The position numbers and the translations under genes were made by a program. 64,000 nucleotides of DNA from NCBI RefSeq assembly GCF_042658925.1, contig NZ_JBHSRF010000004.1:1-64000 (forward strand). The letters are read 5' to 3'. Origin of the DNA: Sphaerisporangium aureirubrum. GTDB taxonomy: Bacteria; Actinomycetota; Actinomycetes; Streptosporangiales; Streptosporangiaceae. A model generated the notes under the pieces. That model ran no database searches, had not been told where the DNA came from, and worked only from the letters and a program-made list of their open reading frames with translations. Positions 41,532 to 50,347 of this stretch are shown here, piece by piece; position 1 is the first letter of the stretch, and each line of letters begins with the position of its first letter.

Positions 41532-42815
41532 TTATACCTTTTTGTCTTTCGAATCACCAGTTGAGCGAGAGATGCGTTTCACCAGCCAGCCGATGATCAG
41601 GGCCAGGCAGGACCAAATCACGGTGCTCACAAGATTGGTCCAGATGCCGGCTCCATCTAGCCGGAGGAACCGAGCCAACTCCGACAGGGGCGGTTGGATG
41701 GAGCCCCAGAACTGAGCGACTGCCAGGGCGCCTACGGCCAGATACAGAAAGGAATCACGGCCCCGGGACGTCAAATCCCGCGCGATCCGTCTGGCGGCGC
41801 CGCGTACCCCTGTTTCTTCCATGGTGGCTGAGCTAGGCCTTCGCACCTTGTTCCACTCAACCAAGGCCACCATGACCTGCGTCGTGCACCAGACGAACTC
41901 CACTGGATCGTATTCCTCGAATAACCACGCACCAGACTTCCGTTGACGGCCGAGAAGATAACGCACAGCGCTTTCGGCCGCCAGTTGACACTCGCGGTCA
42001 TCGGGGAACTGAGTTAGCGCGAGAAGAGCCCAGGCCGTGCCATAGTGGATGCACCGTGAGGGGATACGGGGGCGCTCTGTGGGAAACCATTCGTCGTGAC
42101 TGTTCCCCCAGCCGCCTTCGGCCTTTTGGCGTTCTAGAAGGTACGCTGCTCCCCCGCGTACCCAGTCAGCGTCGGATCGTCCCTGGGCGACGCAGAGTGC
42201 GTATAGGACCTGTGCTGTTGTGGCGGCGTTAGGAGTCGCACCGAAGCTTACTCCCCATCCGCGAGTCTCTGGATCCTGCATCTTGTGAAGGCGGGAGATC
42301 ATCTTGGCGCACATGCGCTCGGTGTCAGGTTGGAGCGCGAACGCCCACAGCGCTAGAGCTGTGGGGAAGGTCCGGGGTTTTCCCACGTCCGCCGGGGTGG
42401 TAGCCGCCGCGCCTTCGCTGTCCACGCAACGGTACAGATAGTCCACCGCCCGCCTAACGCAAGTGTCATTCCCCGCGTTCCATCCCATTCCGTGAAATGC
42501 GATGACGACCCATGCTGTGGCTTCGCTGGCCGAGTATTCGAGTTCGCGTGCAGGGAAGCCGCCGTCCGGCCGTTGTCTGCTTTTTAGCCATTGCGCGGCA
42601 TCGGCCAGGTCAGATGAGTTGGCTGGCTCCCCCATGGCGGTCATCCCCCGGATGCCGTCAAGGGTTCCCCCCCACTCCGTCGGGTCCTCACTCTCATGAT
42701 GTCCCCAGCCCATCGCACCATCTGAGGTGCGTTTGTAGACCGAGCGCAGCCATCTTTCTGCGTTCCGCAGGCTGGCCGTTGGGTCCAGAGGATCGACCGG
42801 GCGAATCGCGGGCAT
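41532..42815 (-). CDS. Squalene-cyclase/prenyltransferase-like toroid protein with membrane tail, island gene 3
   Basis: A 427-residue protein. Residues about 15-320 are tandem alpha-alpha repeats with QW-like motifs (AAQWLKSRQRPDGGFPA, AAYLLERQKAEGGWGNS, AVRYLLGRQRKSGAWLFE), the (alpha/alpha)6 toroid of squalene/terpene cyclases and prenyltransferase beta subunits. I see no DXDD catalytic motif. The C-terminus has two membrane segments (DSFLYLAVGALAVAQFWGSI and NLVSTVIWSCLALIIGWLV) and a basic end. It may be a binding scaffold at the membrane rather than a cyclase. It is divergent from the EEP gene 245 bp away. Low-GC codon use. Confidence 0.75.
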   Translation of the reverse strand: MPAIRPVDPLDPTASLRNAERWLRSVYKRTSDGAMGWGHHESEDPTEWGGTLDGIRGMTAMGEPANSSDLADAAQWLKSRQRPDGGFPARELEYSASEATAWVVIAFHGMGWNAGNDTCVRRAVDYLYRCVDSEGAAATTPADVGKPRTFPTALALWAFALQPDTERMCAKMISRLHKMQDPETRGWGVSFGATPNAATTAQVLYALCVAQGRSDADWVRGGAAYLLERQKAEGGWGNSHDEWFPTERPRIPSRCIHYGTAWALLALTQFPDDRECQLAAESAVRYLLGRQRKSGAWLFEEYDPVEFVWCTTQVMVALVEWNKVRRPSSATMEETGVRGAARRIARDLTSRGRDSFLYLAVGALAVAQFWGSIQPPLSELARFLRLDGAGIWTNLVSTVIWSCLALIIGWLVKRISRSTGDSKDKKV

Positions 42816-43060
42816 GTCACCTCACAGTGGATGAATGGACATCACGTACCTACCGGTATCGTGTGCGCCCTGCACAACGTGACACTGCCTGGCGCGTCGC
42901 CATCTCAGCCCCGATGCCACTCCGGTACCCGACGGACGCAAGCCGTGACCCGATGTCGAGTGGGGCGCCAGGCATCAAGCTCCGCTCCCTGGGTAGCGGG
43001 GGCCCGTCATAGCGAGGGGGACTCCAGGAGGGGTCCCGGGGGAATAGGGCCGACATCGTC

Positions 43061-43831
43061 ATGGAGCTTGTGGAGCGCGCTGCGACTGATTCCACCTTTT
43101 TGTCGGCTTACGTCCGGGTTGGGACCTGGAACGTCAACGAAGCGACAGCAGTCCGCTCTGGTGTGGATCCTTTCCTGGAGATCCTTCACCTAGTGCGGGA
43201 ACAGAGGCTTGACTTGCTCGCCATGCAGGAGGTTCCGTTCCCGGATTGCTCGGATGTGTCGCCTTTGTTCCAACGTCTGCTAGGCGAGACGCAGCTCTCA
43301 TACATGGCGGGGCACAACTTGTCACCGTCCTACGTGCGCCCTGGCGGTCGATCCGGGGTGGCCATAGCTAGCCGGTTCCCTTTCGACGAGGTAACGCGAG
43401 CCGTATTCCCCAATCCCCAGCTGGTGTCCGAGGGAATCTATAGTTTCGACAAGGGTACGGTGACGATCAGAATCTCTCTGGGTGGCCGCAAGATTACGTT
43501 GGGTTCGGTGCACTTGTTTCCCTTTCATCGTTTCCATCGGCGGGCTGAGGAACCGGAGTTTTCGGCCATATGGGATCACTTGGCTAAGGAAGTGGAGCAG
43601 TACGATGATGAAGTCGTCGTATTCGCAGGTGACTTCAACACTGAGCAACGCGACCTCGTTCTCAGACGCCTGGAAGGTCCTTTGCAGTCGGCATTGCCGG
43701 GAGGTCGTGTGGACGATGTCCTTTTTGGAGGCGCCCGGCTCGTGACGGTTACCACGGTGCCCACGTTCTCCGACCACCCGTTGTGCATCGCTGAGCTGGA
43801 TCTGACGAGCGCACGAGAGGCTGCCGCATGA
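43061..43831 (+). CDS. Endonuclease/exonuclease/phosphatase (EEP) family enzyme, island gene 4
   Basis: A 256-residue EEP-fold metal-dependent phosphodiesterase. All landmarks are in place: VRVGTWNVNEAT (Asn), LLAMQEVPFPD (Glu), SGVAIASRFP, LGSVHLFPFHRF (His), VVFAGDFNTEQRD (Asp-x-Asn) and FSDHPLCIAEL (Asp-His). It could cut DNA, RNA or phospholipid headgroups. Start ATG 43061 lacks a strong ribosome site, so a slightly later start is possible. It is divergent from the membrane toroid gene, and the two may share control. Its 3' end converges on the glycan cluster. Confidence 0.85.
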   Translation: MELVERAATDSTFLSAYVRVGTWNVNEATAVRSGVDPFLEILHLVREQRLDLLAMQEVPFPDCSDVSPLFQRLLGETQLSYMAGHNLSPSYVRPGGRSGVAIASRFPFDEVTRAVFPNPQLVSEGIYSFDKGTVTIRISLGGRKITLGSVHLFPFHRFHRRAEEPEFSAIWDHLAKEVEQYDDEVVVFAGDFNTEQRDLVLRRLEGPLQSALPGGRVDDVLFGGARLVTVTTVPTFSDHPLCIAELDLTSAREAAA

Positions 43832-43868
43832 CACGCCACCCGTGATTCAGCTTGCGTACCTGCGCGAG

Positions 43869-45941
43869 TCAGATCATCACGTGCGGCTCGGGGTGGCCGG
43901 TGAAGCAGAACTGGGCGTTGCGGGTGAGCTTGTAGTCCTGGGCCTTCCAGGTGTGGGCGGAGGCGTCGGCGCCGCGCATGTAGACGAAGTTGAAGCGGTC
44001 CGCCGAGTAGATGCGGATGCCCTCCTCCTTGCAGCGGCGGACCAGGCGGGTGTCCTCGCCCGCGTTGACCGGCTCGAAGGCGAAGGCGCGCAGCAGGCCC
44101 GCCTTGGCGAGGATCGTGGCGCCCTGCACCAGGTGGGCGTAGCGGTGCTCCAGGCCGGGCAGGCGGATCACCGTGGAGTCGGTGGCGGGGAAATAGGTGT
44201 AGTGGGCGCCCTTGCCGGTCATCTCGGCGTCGGAGTAGTCGAAGACGCGCAGCAGGTCCGACAGGTAGTGCTCGCCGTAGAGGTTGTCGTCGTCCATCTT
44301 GGCGATGTACTCGCCCTCGGCGCGGGCGATGCCGAGGTTGAGCACCTCGCCGAGGGTCAGCGCCGGGTCGGCGGTCAGCACCGTGACGGCGGGGATCCCG
44401 GCGGCCAGGGCCTTGTCCCGCACGACGGCCGGGTCGATGTCCAGGCCGTGCAGCACCAGGATGAGCTCCAGGTCGCGGTGGCGCTGCCGGGCGACCTGCG
44501 CGATGGCGTGCTCCAGCTGGCCCGCCCGGTTGGTGGGCAGCACGATCGAGACGCTCTTGGAGTGGGTGGCGACCGGCCGGCCGAGGTCGCCGAGGATCTG
44601 GTCGACGCGGTGCGAGAACAGGTGCTTGTCGAACACCTCGCGATGCGCGAGGTGGCCCTGCCTGGCGCGCAGCTCGGGGCTGTTGATCAGGTAGAGGGCC
44701 TGGTTGTAGGCCTCCTCCTGGGTGTGCGCGACCGGTACCAGCGGCCCGAAGGTCTCCTCGATGGCCCGCGACCAGCCCGACAGCACGGTGGTCGAGCAGG
44801 CCGACAGCTCGAAGACCCGCCGGGCGCACATGGTGGGCGAGTCGATCACCGAGTTCACGTTGAGGAAGACCTTGTACATCTTGTACGCGGCCAGCATCTG
44901 CTCGTACGGCAGCTCGCCCACGATGTGCGGGCGATACTCGGCGGGCCAGGCGTACTTGTCGCCCGCCTTGTCGTTGCGGGCGAAGATGTGCAGGCCGAGC
45001 TCCCGGGTGGGCGCGATGACCGTCTCCATCTGCTCGCGCCGCTCGGGGTGCTTGTCGCGGAAGTACATGCCGGCGAAGACCACGTCGTGCAGGCGGCCCT
45101 GCTTGGTCTGGATCGGGTTGTGCACCCGGGGCTGCGCGGCGAACTGCAGCACGCCGACCCGGTCGTGCCCGAGGATCTCGCGGTACTTCGGCACCATGTC
45201 GCCGTCGCACGTGTACACGTGGTCGAACAGCTTGGCGGTGTCGATGAAGAAGTCGAAGTTGGGCGGGTCCTCCTTGTTCCAGAAGACCGTGGGGATGCCC
45301 TGCTCGCGGCACCAGGCCACGAGGTCGCGCAGCTCCTGCTTGGGGGCGTTGGTGCCGGTCATCTGGTAGCGCCAGCGGCCCTGGTTGCCGTGCCAGGCGG
45401 ACTCGCAGAACAGGACGTCCGGCCGCTTATCCGCGAAGATCTGCCGCCAGTCCGCGAGCCCGAACTCGATCTGGTCCCACTCGTAGCGGAAGGCCAGCCG
45501 GGAGAAGTCATCCAGGATGACCGCGACCTTGAGGTCGGGGCGGTTCACCGGGCCGGACGGCCATTCGAGGTTCGGGATCTTGACGGCGGGGGCGTGCGCC
45601 AGGGCGGCGTCGATGGTGACGCTGCTGGCGGCGACGGTCGGCGGGGCCTTCGGGGCCTTGCCCGGCTTGATCGCCCGGGACAGGTCGCGGGGGAGGCGCA
45701 CCAGCCTGGCGGGGCGCTTGACCCCGGCGAGCGCGGTGCTGACCCGGTAGGGACGCTGCGCCTTGGTGGCGGCGAGCTGCCACTGGGCGTAGTCGGCGCG
45801 CGCCTCGGCGGTGGCGAGGCGCCGCTCCAGCTCGCGGATGCGGTCCTCGTAGCGCTCGACGGCCTTGCGCTCCTCGGGGAGCCAGTTCACCGCGCCGAGC
45901 CGCTGGAAGCGCGGCTCTTCCGGATCGTTCTGGTCACTCAT
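43869..45941 (-). CDS. Two-domain glycosyltransferase (CgeB-like plus GT2)
   Basis: A 690-residue protein. The N-terminus has a coiled coil (YEDRIRELERRLATAEARADYAQWQ, about 30-55). Residues about 130-440 match CgeB/GT1_2-type glycosyltransferases (VAVILDDFSRLAFRYEW, VFWNKEDPPNFDFF, FLNVNSVIDSPTMCARRVFELSAC). Residues about 450-670 are a GT2 domain with SVSIVLPTNRAGQLEHAI and the metal motif AKMDDDNLYG. Such proteins build teichoic or capsule-like surface glycans. Start ATG 45941 with GGGAGCAAGG upstream. It converges with the island's EEP gene. Confidence 0.86.
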   Translation of the reverse strand: MSDQNDPEEPRFQRLGAVNWLPEERKAVERYEDRIRELERRLATAEARADYAQWQLAATKAQRPYRVSTALAGVKRPARLVRLPRDLSRAIKPGKAPKAPPTVAASSVTIDAALAHAPAVKIPNLEWPSGPVNRPDLKVAVILDDFSRLAFRYEWDQIEFGLADWRQIFADKRPDVLFCESAWHGNQGRWRYQMTGTNAPKQELRDLVAWCREQGIPTVFWNKEDPPNFDFFIDTAKLFDHVYTCDGDMVPKYREILGHDRVGVLQFAAQPRVHNPIQTKQGRLHDVVFAGMYFRDKHPERREQMETVIAPTRELGLHIFARNDKAGDKYAWPAEYRPHIVGELPYEQMLAAYKMYKVFLNVNSVIDSPTMCARRVFELSACSTTVLSGWSRAIEETFGPLVPVAHTQEEAYNQALYLINSPELRARQGHLAHREVFDKHLFSHRVDQILGDLGRPVATHSKSVSIVLPTNRAGQLEHAIAQVARQRHRDLELILVLHGLDIDPAVVRDKALAAGIPAVTVLTADPALTLGEVLNLGIARAEGEYIAKMDDDNLYGEHYLSDLLRVFDYSDAEMTGKGAHYTYFPATDSTVIRLPGLEHRYAHLVQGATILAKAGLLRAFAFEPVNAGEDTRLVRRCKEEGIRIYSADRFNFVYMRGADASAHTWKAQDYKLTRNAQFCFTGHPEPHVMI

Positions 45942-46062
45942 GGTGCGCCTTGCTCCCTCACGTCCGACTCACTGCCGCGGGACGTCCGATCGTACGGCTT
46001 TTACCGGCTGAAAGTGGTGGTTTCCGGCTAAATGCCCAGATCGCAGCCCCGGGCAGAGGGTC

Positions 46063-47199
46063 TCAGGAGCCGCTCGGCGGCACGCCCTGCGAGGCGGGCG
46101 AGAGGTTGTCCCCGCGCAGCCACGCCTCGATGACCCGTGCGATCCGCGGCCCGGCCTTGCCGTCCCACAGCGGCGGCAGCTCGCCGGTCGGGGTGACCGC
46201 GCCGTCGGCCAGCGCCTTGGACGCCGCGGCGGACAGCGTGGCCGGGGTGACCAGCCGGTTGGAGCCGTGCGTGATCGTGATCGGCCGCTCGGTGTTGGGC
46301 CGCACGGTCAGGCACGGCACGCCGAGCATCGTGGTCTCTTCCTGCACGCCGCCGGAGTCGGTGACGACCAGCGCCGCGCCGCGCACCAGCGACAGGAACT
46401 CGACGTACCCGAGGGGGTCGACGATGCTGAGGTTGCCGCCGGTCACCAGGCCGGCCTCGGCCAGGCGGGTGCGCCCGCGCGGGTGCAGCGGCACCACGAT
46501 CGGCACCTGCTCGGCCACCGCCAGCACGCCGTCCACCAGCTCGCGGGCCGACGCGGGGTCGTCGACGTTGGCCGGGCGGTGCAGGGTGGCGACGGCGTAC
46601 CGCTCGGGCAGGCCGAGGCGGGCGCGCACCGGGGCGGGGTCGAGCTTGGGCAGCGCCGAGAACAGGCTGTCGATCATCGGGTTGCCCACGAGGTGGACCT
46701 TGCCGGGCGCGACGCCCTCGGCGGCGAGGTGGGACAGGCCGTCCGGGCTGGTCACCAGCAGGATGTCGGCCAGCGCGTCGGTGACGACACGGTTGACCTC
46801 TTCGGGCATCTCGCGGTCGAAGGACCGCAGGCCCGCCTCGACGTGCGCGGTCGGCACGTGCAGCTTGGCGCAGACCAGGATCGCCGCGAGCGTGGAGTTG
46901 ACGTCGCCGTACACCACGACGAGGTCCGGCCGGTGCTCGGAGACCACGTCCTCCAGACCGGTGAGCAGCGCGGCCGTCTGCCGGGCGTGCGTGCCGGAGC
47001 CGACGCCGAGGTTGGCGACCGGGTCGGGCAGGCCGAGGTCGGCGAAGAACACGTCCGACATCAGGGCGTCGTAGTGCTGCCCGGTGTGGACGATGCCCTG
47101 ACGGATCCCGAGCTCGCCGAGCCCGCGCACGACCGGTGCCGCCTTGACGAAGTTCGGCCGGGCGCCGAGCACGTGCAGGACGAGGGGGTTTTCCCTCAT
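46063..47199 (-). CDS. wecB: UDP-N-acetylglucosamine 2-epimerase (non-hydrolysing)
   Basis: A 378-residue epimerase making UDP-ManNAc from UDP-GlcNAc. Landmarks: LHVLGARPNFVKAAPVVRGL, VHTGQHYDALMSDVFF, HVEAGLRSFDREMPEEVNR, VTDSGGVQEETTMLGVPCLTVRPNTERP. Start ATG 47199 (AGGCGAGGTCA upstream) was preferred to the TTG 30 bases earlier. With wecC at 49.1 kb it gives UDP-ManNAc uronic acid, a precursor for teichuronic-type glycans. It is divergent from the GT4 gene at 47276. Confidence 0.94.
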   Translation of the reverse strand: MRENPLVLHVLGARPNFVKAAPVVRGLGELGIRQGIVHTGQHYDALMSDVFFADLGLPDPVANLGVGSGTHARQTAALLTGLEDVVSEHRPDLVVVYGDVNSTLAAILVCAKLHVPTAHVEAGLRSFDREMPEEVNRVVTDALADILLVTSPDGLSHLAAEGVAPGKVHLVGNPMIDSLFSALPKLDPAPVRARLGLPERYAVATLHRPANVDDPASARELVDGVLAVAEQVPIVVPLHPRGRTRLAEAGLVTGGNLSIVDPLGYVEFLSLVRGAALVVTDSGGVQEETTMLGVPCLTVRPNTERPITITHGSNRLVTPATLSAAASKALADGAVTPTGELPPLWDGKAGPRIARVIEAWLRGDNLSPASQGVPPSGS

Positions 47200-47275
47200 T
47201 GACCTCGCCTTTCCCCCTGGAACCGACAACGGATGGGTAACTTAGCTCAAGCGGTGCCTATGGTACGGTCACCGC

Positions 47276-48937
47276 GTGGTTTCCGAGGCCAGGCAGCCCG
47301 ATCAGGTCACTCCGAAGGCGGCGCGGGCCGGCGTCGGAGGTTTCCTGAAGGGCTTCATCCAGCATCCGGTCATTGTCTCCAGGGTCTTCGTCACCAAGGT
47401 CAAGTCCGATCCGATGCGGGTGGCGCAGGCCGCCGCCGAGGCCATGCCGGCCCGGCTGCGTCCCGCCGTCGGCAAGGTGGCCTGGCCCGTGGCCCGCGTC
47501 GCGCGGGTGACCGCCCGCAAGATCGCGCGCCGCATGGCGAACGGTCCGCTCGACTCCGCCAAGAACGAGTTCGAGCGCGGGCGCATGACCCAGGCCATCG
47601 AGATCCTCCGGCCGCACTCCCGGTGGCCGTTCATCCGCCGCAGGATCGCCTACTACGAGGGCGAGAAGGCCGCGGTGAGCCCGGGCCCGATCCCGCCGAA
47701 GTCCAAGGTGATCGTGGGCGAGCGGATCGAGGGGCGGGTGCTGCACTGCGTGACCAACGCGCTGCCGTACACCCAGGCCGGGTACACCGTGCGCACCCAC
47801 CGCATCGTCACCGCGCAGCTCGCCGCCGGGCTCGACCCGCACGTGGTGACCAGCTGGGGCTGGCCGATGTTGCAGGGCCACGCCGACGCCGAGCCGTACG
47901 ACGAGCTCGACGGCGTGCCGTACCACCGGCTGCTGCCGAGCGGTGACGTTCCGTTCGAGAGCCGCGGCCGGATGGTGCGCGGGGCCGGCGAGGTGGCCGA
48001 GCTGGTCCGCACGCTGCGCCCGCAGGTGCTGCACGCCGCCACCGACCACCGCAACGGCTCGGTGGCGCTCGCCGTGCGCGAGCGGACCGGCACGCCGGTG
48101 GTGTACGAGGTCCGGGGCTTCCTTGAGGAGACCTGGGCATCCCGCGACCCCGCGCGGGTCGGCAGCGAGCGCCACCTGCTCCAGCGCGAGCGGGAGGCGC
48201 ACATCATGCGCGCCGCGGACGCCGTGGTGACGCTGGCCGAGACGATGGCCACCGAGATCGTCGAGCGGGGCGTCCCCCGGGAAAAGATCTTCCTCGCGCC
48301 GAACGCCGTGGACGACTCGCTGCTCACCGCCGAGTACGACGGCGCCGCGCTGCGGGCCGCGTACGGCATCGCGCCGCACGAGATCGTGGTCGGCTCGGTG
48401 TCGAGCATCGTCGGGTACGAGGGCTTCGCCACGCTGCTGTCCGCCGCCGCCCTGCTGCGCGACTCCGGCACGCCCGTGCGGGTGCTGATCGTCGGCGACG
48501 GCGCCGAACGGCCCGCCCTGCTGGCCCAGGCCGAGCAGCTCGGCCTCGGCGACCTCGCGCTGCTGCCCGGCCGGGTGGGCCCCGAGGAGGCGCTCCAGGC
48601 CCAGGCGGCGCTGGACATCTTCGCCTGCCCCCGTGACGATCTACGGGTCTGCCGGCTGGTGACGCCGCTCAAGCCGGTGGAGGCGATGGCGCTCGGCAAG
48701 CCGGTCGTGCTCAGCGACCTGCCGGCGCTCTCGGAGCTGGTGGGATCGGACGGCGCGGGCCTGCTGGTGCCGCCGGGGGACCCCGCGGCGCTGGCCAAGG
48801 CCCTCGCCGGGCTGAGCGAGGATCCCGCGCGGCGCGCCGAGATGGGCGAGGCCGGGCGGGCCGAGGTGGCCGCCAAGCGCACCTGGAGCCGTGTCGCCGA
48901 GGGATATCGGGCGATCTACCAGTCTCTGTCCCGGTGA
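47276..48937 (+). CDS. Glycosyltransferase family 4 protein
   Basis: A 553-residue GT4 (GT-B fold) enzyme. About 140 residues of basic, helical N-terminal extension precede the first Rossmann domain (VLHCVTNALPYTQAGYTVRTH, with the glycine-rich acceptor loop). The donor domain has IVGSVSSIVGYEGFATLLSA, VRVLIVGDGAERPALLAQAE, and the nucleotide-sugar motif RLVTPLKPVEAMALGKPVVLSDLPALSELV. Start GTG 47276. Acts in the surface-glycan cluster; sugar and acceptor unknown. Confidence 0.88.
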   Translation: MVSEARQPDQVTPKAARAGVGGFLKGFIQHPVIVSRVFVTKVKSDPMRVAQAAAEAMPARLRPAVGKVAWPVARVARVTARKIARRMANGPLDSAKNEFERGRMTQAIEILRPHSRWPFIRRRIAYYEGEKAAVSPGPIPPKSKVIVGERIEGRVLHCVTNALPYTQAGYTVRTHRIVTAQLAAGLDPHVVTSWGWPMLQGHADAEPYDELDGVPYHRLLPSGDVPFESRGRMVRGAGEVAELVRTLRPQVLHAATDHRNGSVALAVRERTGTPVVYEVRGFLEETWASRDPARVGSERHLLQREREAHIMRAADAVVTLAETMATEIVERGVPREKIFLAPNAVDDSLLTAEYDGAALRAAYGIAPHEIVVGSVSSIVGYEGFATLLSAAALLRDSGTPVRVLIVGDGAERPALLAQAEQLGLGDLALLPGRVGPEEALQAQAALDIFACPRDDLRVCRLVTPLKPVEAMALGKPVVLSDLPALSELVGSDGAGLLVPPGDPAALAKALAGLSEDPARRAEMGEAGRAEVAAKRTWSRVAEGYRAIYQSLSR

Positions 48938-49066
48938 TTGACGTACCATGACCGCTGGGAAAGTGTCACCACGCAACCGGTTCAATCGCATTAGACATGA
49001 GCTGTGCGGACTTGAGATAGCCTTTGCCACCATGCAGTGTTCTTTCGGACTTCCTCAGGTCGCGGC

Positions 49067-50332
49067 GTGAGCGGATACGATCTCGCGGTCATCGGCCTCG
49101 GATACGTGGGCATGCCCCTGGCGAAGGAAGCCACGGGAGCGGGCCTGCGTGTCGTCGGCCTCGACGTCGACCAGCGCAAGGTCGACGCCCTGAACTCCGG
49201 CCACTCCTATATCGACGACCTGAGCGACGCCGATCTGGACTCCATGCTGGGCAACCAGTTCACGGCCACCCTCGACCAGGCCATCCTCGCCGCCAGCTCC
49301 GCCATCGTGATCTGCGTCCCGACGCCCCTCGATGAGGACCACCGCCCGGACCTCTCCGCGGTGCGCGGCGCCGTCGAGTCGGTGGGCCGTTACCTCCAGC
49401 GCGGCACCCTGGTGGTGCTGGAGTCGACGACCTACCCCGGCACCACCGACGAGGTCGTCCGGCCGATCCTGGAGGAGGCCTCCGGGCTGACCGCCGGGGT
49501 GGACTTCCACCTCGCGTTCTCCCCCGAGCGCATCGACCCGGGCAACGCCAAGTACGGCCTGCGCAACACCCCGAAGGTCGTCGGCGGCTACACCGAGGCC
49601 TGCCGCGACCGCGCGGCCGCGTTCTACGCCCGCTTCATCGAGCAGGTCGTCACGGTCAGCGGCACCCGCGAGGCCGAGATGGCCAAGCTCCTGGAGAACA
49701 CCTACCGGCACGTCAACATCGCGCTCGTCAACGAGATGGCGATCTTCTGCGACGAGCTCGGGGTGAACCTCTGGGAGGCCATCGAGGCGGCCTCCACCAA
49801 GCCCTTCGGGTTCCAGAAGTTCCTGCCCGGCCCGGGCGTCGGCGGCCACTGCATCCCGGTCGACCCCTCCTACCTCTCCCACGCGGTCCGCAAGCTCGGC
49901 TACCCCTTCCGGTTCGTCGAGCTGGCCCAGGAGATCAACGAGCGGATGCCCGCGTACGTCGTGGCCCGCGTGCAGCGCCTGCTCAACCGGGCGCGCAAGC
50001 CGGTCAACGGCTCCCGGGTGCTGCTGATGGGCGTGACCTACAAACCCGACATCGCCGACGAGCGCGAGACACCGGCCGTGCCCATCGCACGGGCCTTCCG
50101 CGACCTCGGCGCCGAGCTCGCCTTCGCCGACCCGTACGTGAAGCACTGGACCGTCGACGGGGTGAAGGTCCCCCGGGAGGACGACCTGCGGGAGGCGGTG
50201 GAGCGGGCGGACGTGACCGTGCTCCTCCAGCAGCACTCGGTGTTCGACCTGGAGATGGTGGAGAAGCACGCGGTACTCCTGCTCGACACCCGTGGCGTCC
50301 TCTCCGAGGGCGAACGCGTCGAGCGGCTCTGA
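49067..50332 (+). CDS. wecC: UDP-N-acetyl-D-mannosamine dehydrogenase
   Basis: A 421-residue nucleotide-sugar dehydrogenase, oxidising UDP-ManNAc to UDP-ManNAcA with 2 NAD+. The NAD loop is LAVIGLGYVGMPLAKEA at the N-terminus, the catalytic Lys is in EMAKLLENTYRHVNIALVNE, and the catalytic Cys is in PGPGVGGHCIPVDP. Start GTG 49067 (after GTCGCGGC) begins directly before the Rossmann fold; the upstream frame extends 10 codons. UDP-Glc or UDP-GalNAc dehydrogenase activity is possible, but the neighbouring wecB favours ManNAc. Confidence 0.9.
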   Translation: MSGYDLAVIGLGYVGMPLAKEATGAGLRVVGLDVDQRKVDALNSGHSYIDDLSDADLDSMLGNQFTATLDQAILAASSAIVICVPTPLDEDHRPDLSAVRGAVESVGRYLQRGTLVVLESTTYPGTTDEVVRPILEEASGLTAGVDFHLAFSPERIDPGNAKYGLRNTPKVVGGYTEACRDRAAAFYARFIEQVVTVSGTREAEMAKLLENTYRHVNIALVNEMAIFCDELGVNLWEAIEAASTKPFGFQKFLPGPGVGGHCIPVDPSYLSHAVRKLGYPFRFVELAQEINERMPAYVVARVQRLLNRARKPVNGSRVLLMGVTYKPDIADERETPAVPIARAFRDLGAELAFADPYVKHWTVDGVKVPREDDLREAVERADVTVLLQQHSVFDLEMVEKHAVLLLDTRGVLSEGERVERL

Positions 50333-50347
50333 AAGCGGGGTCGCTGC

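Noticed and set aside
41300..41596. Plus-strand frame in the island that reads protein-like
   Set aside because: It overlaps the 3' end of the toroid gene, lacks a ribosome site and has no family match; kept only as a note on the gap.
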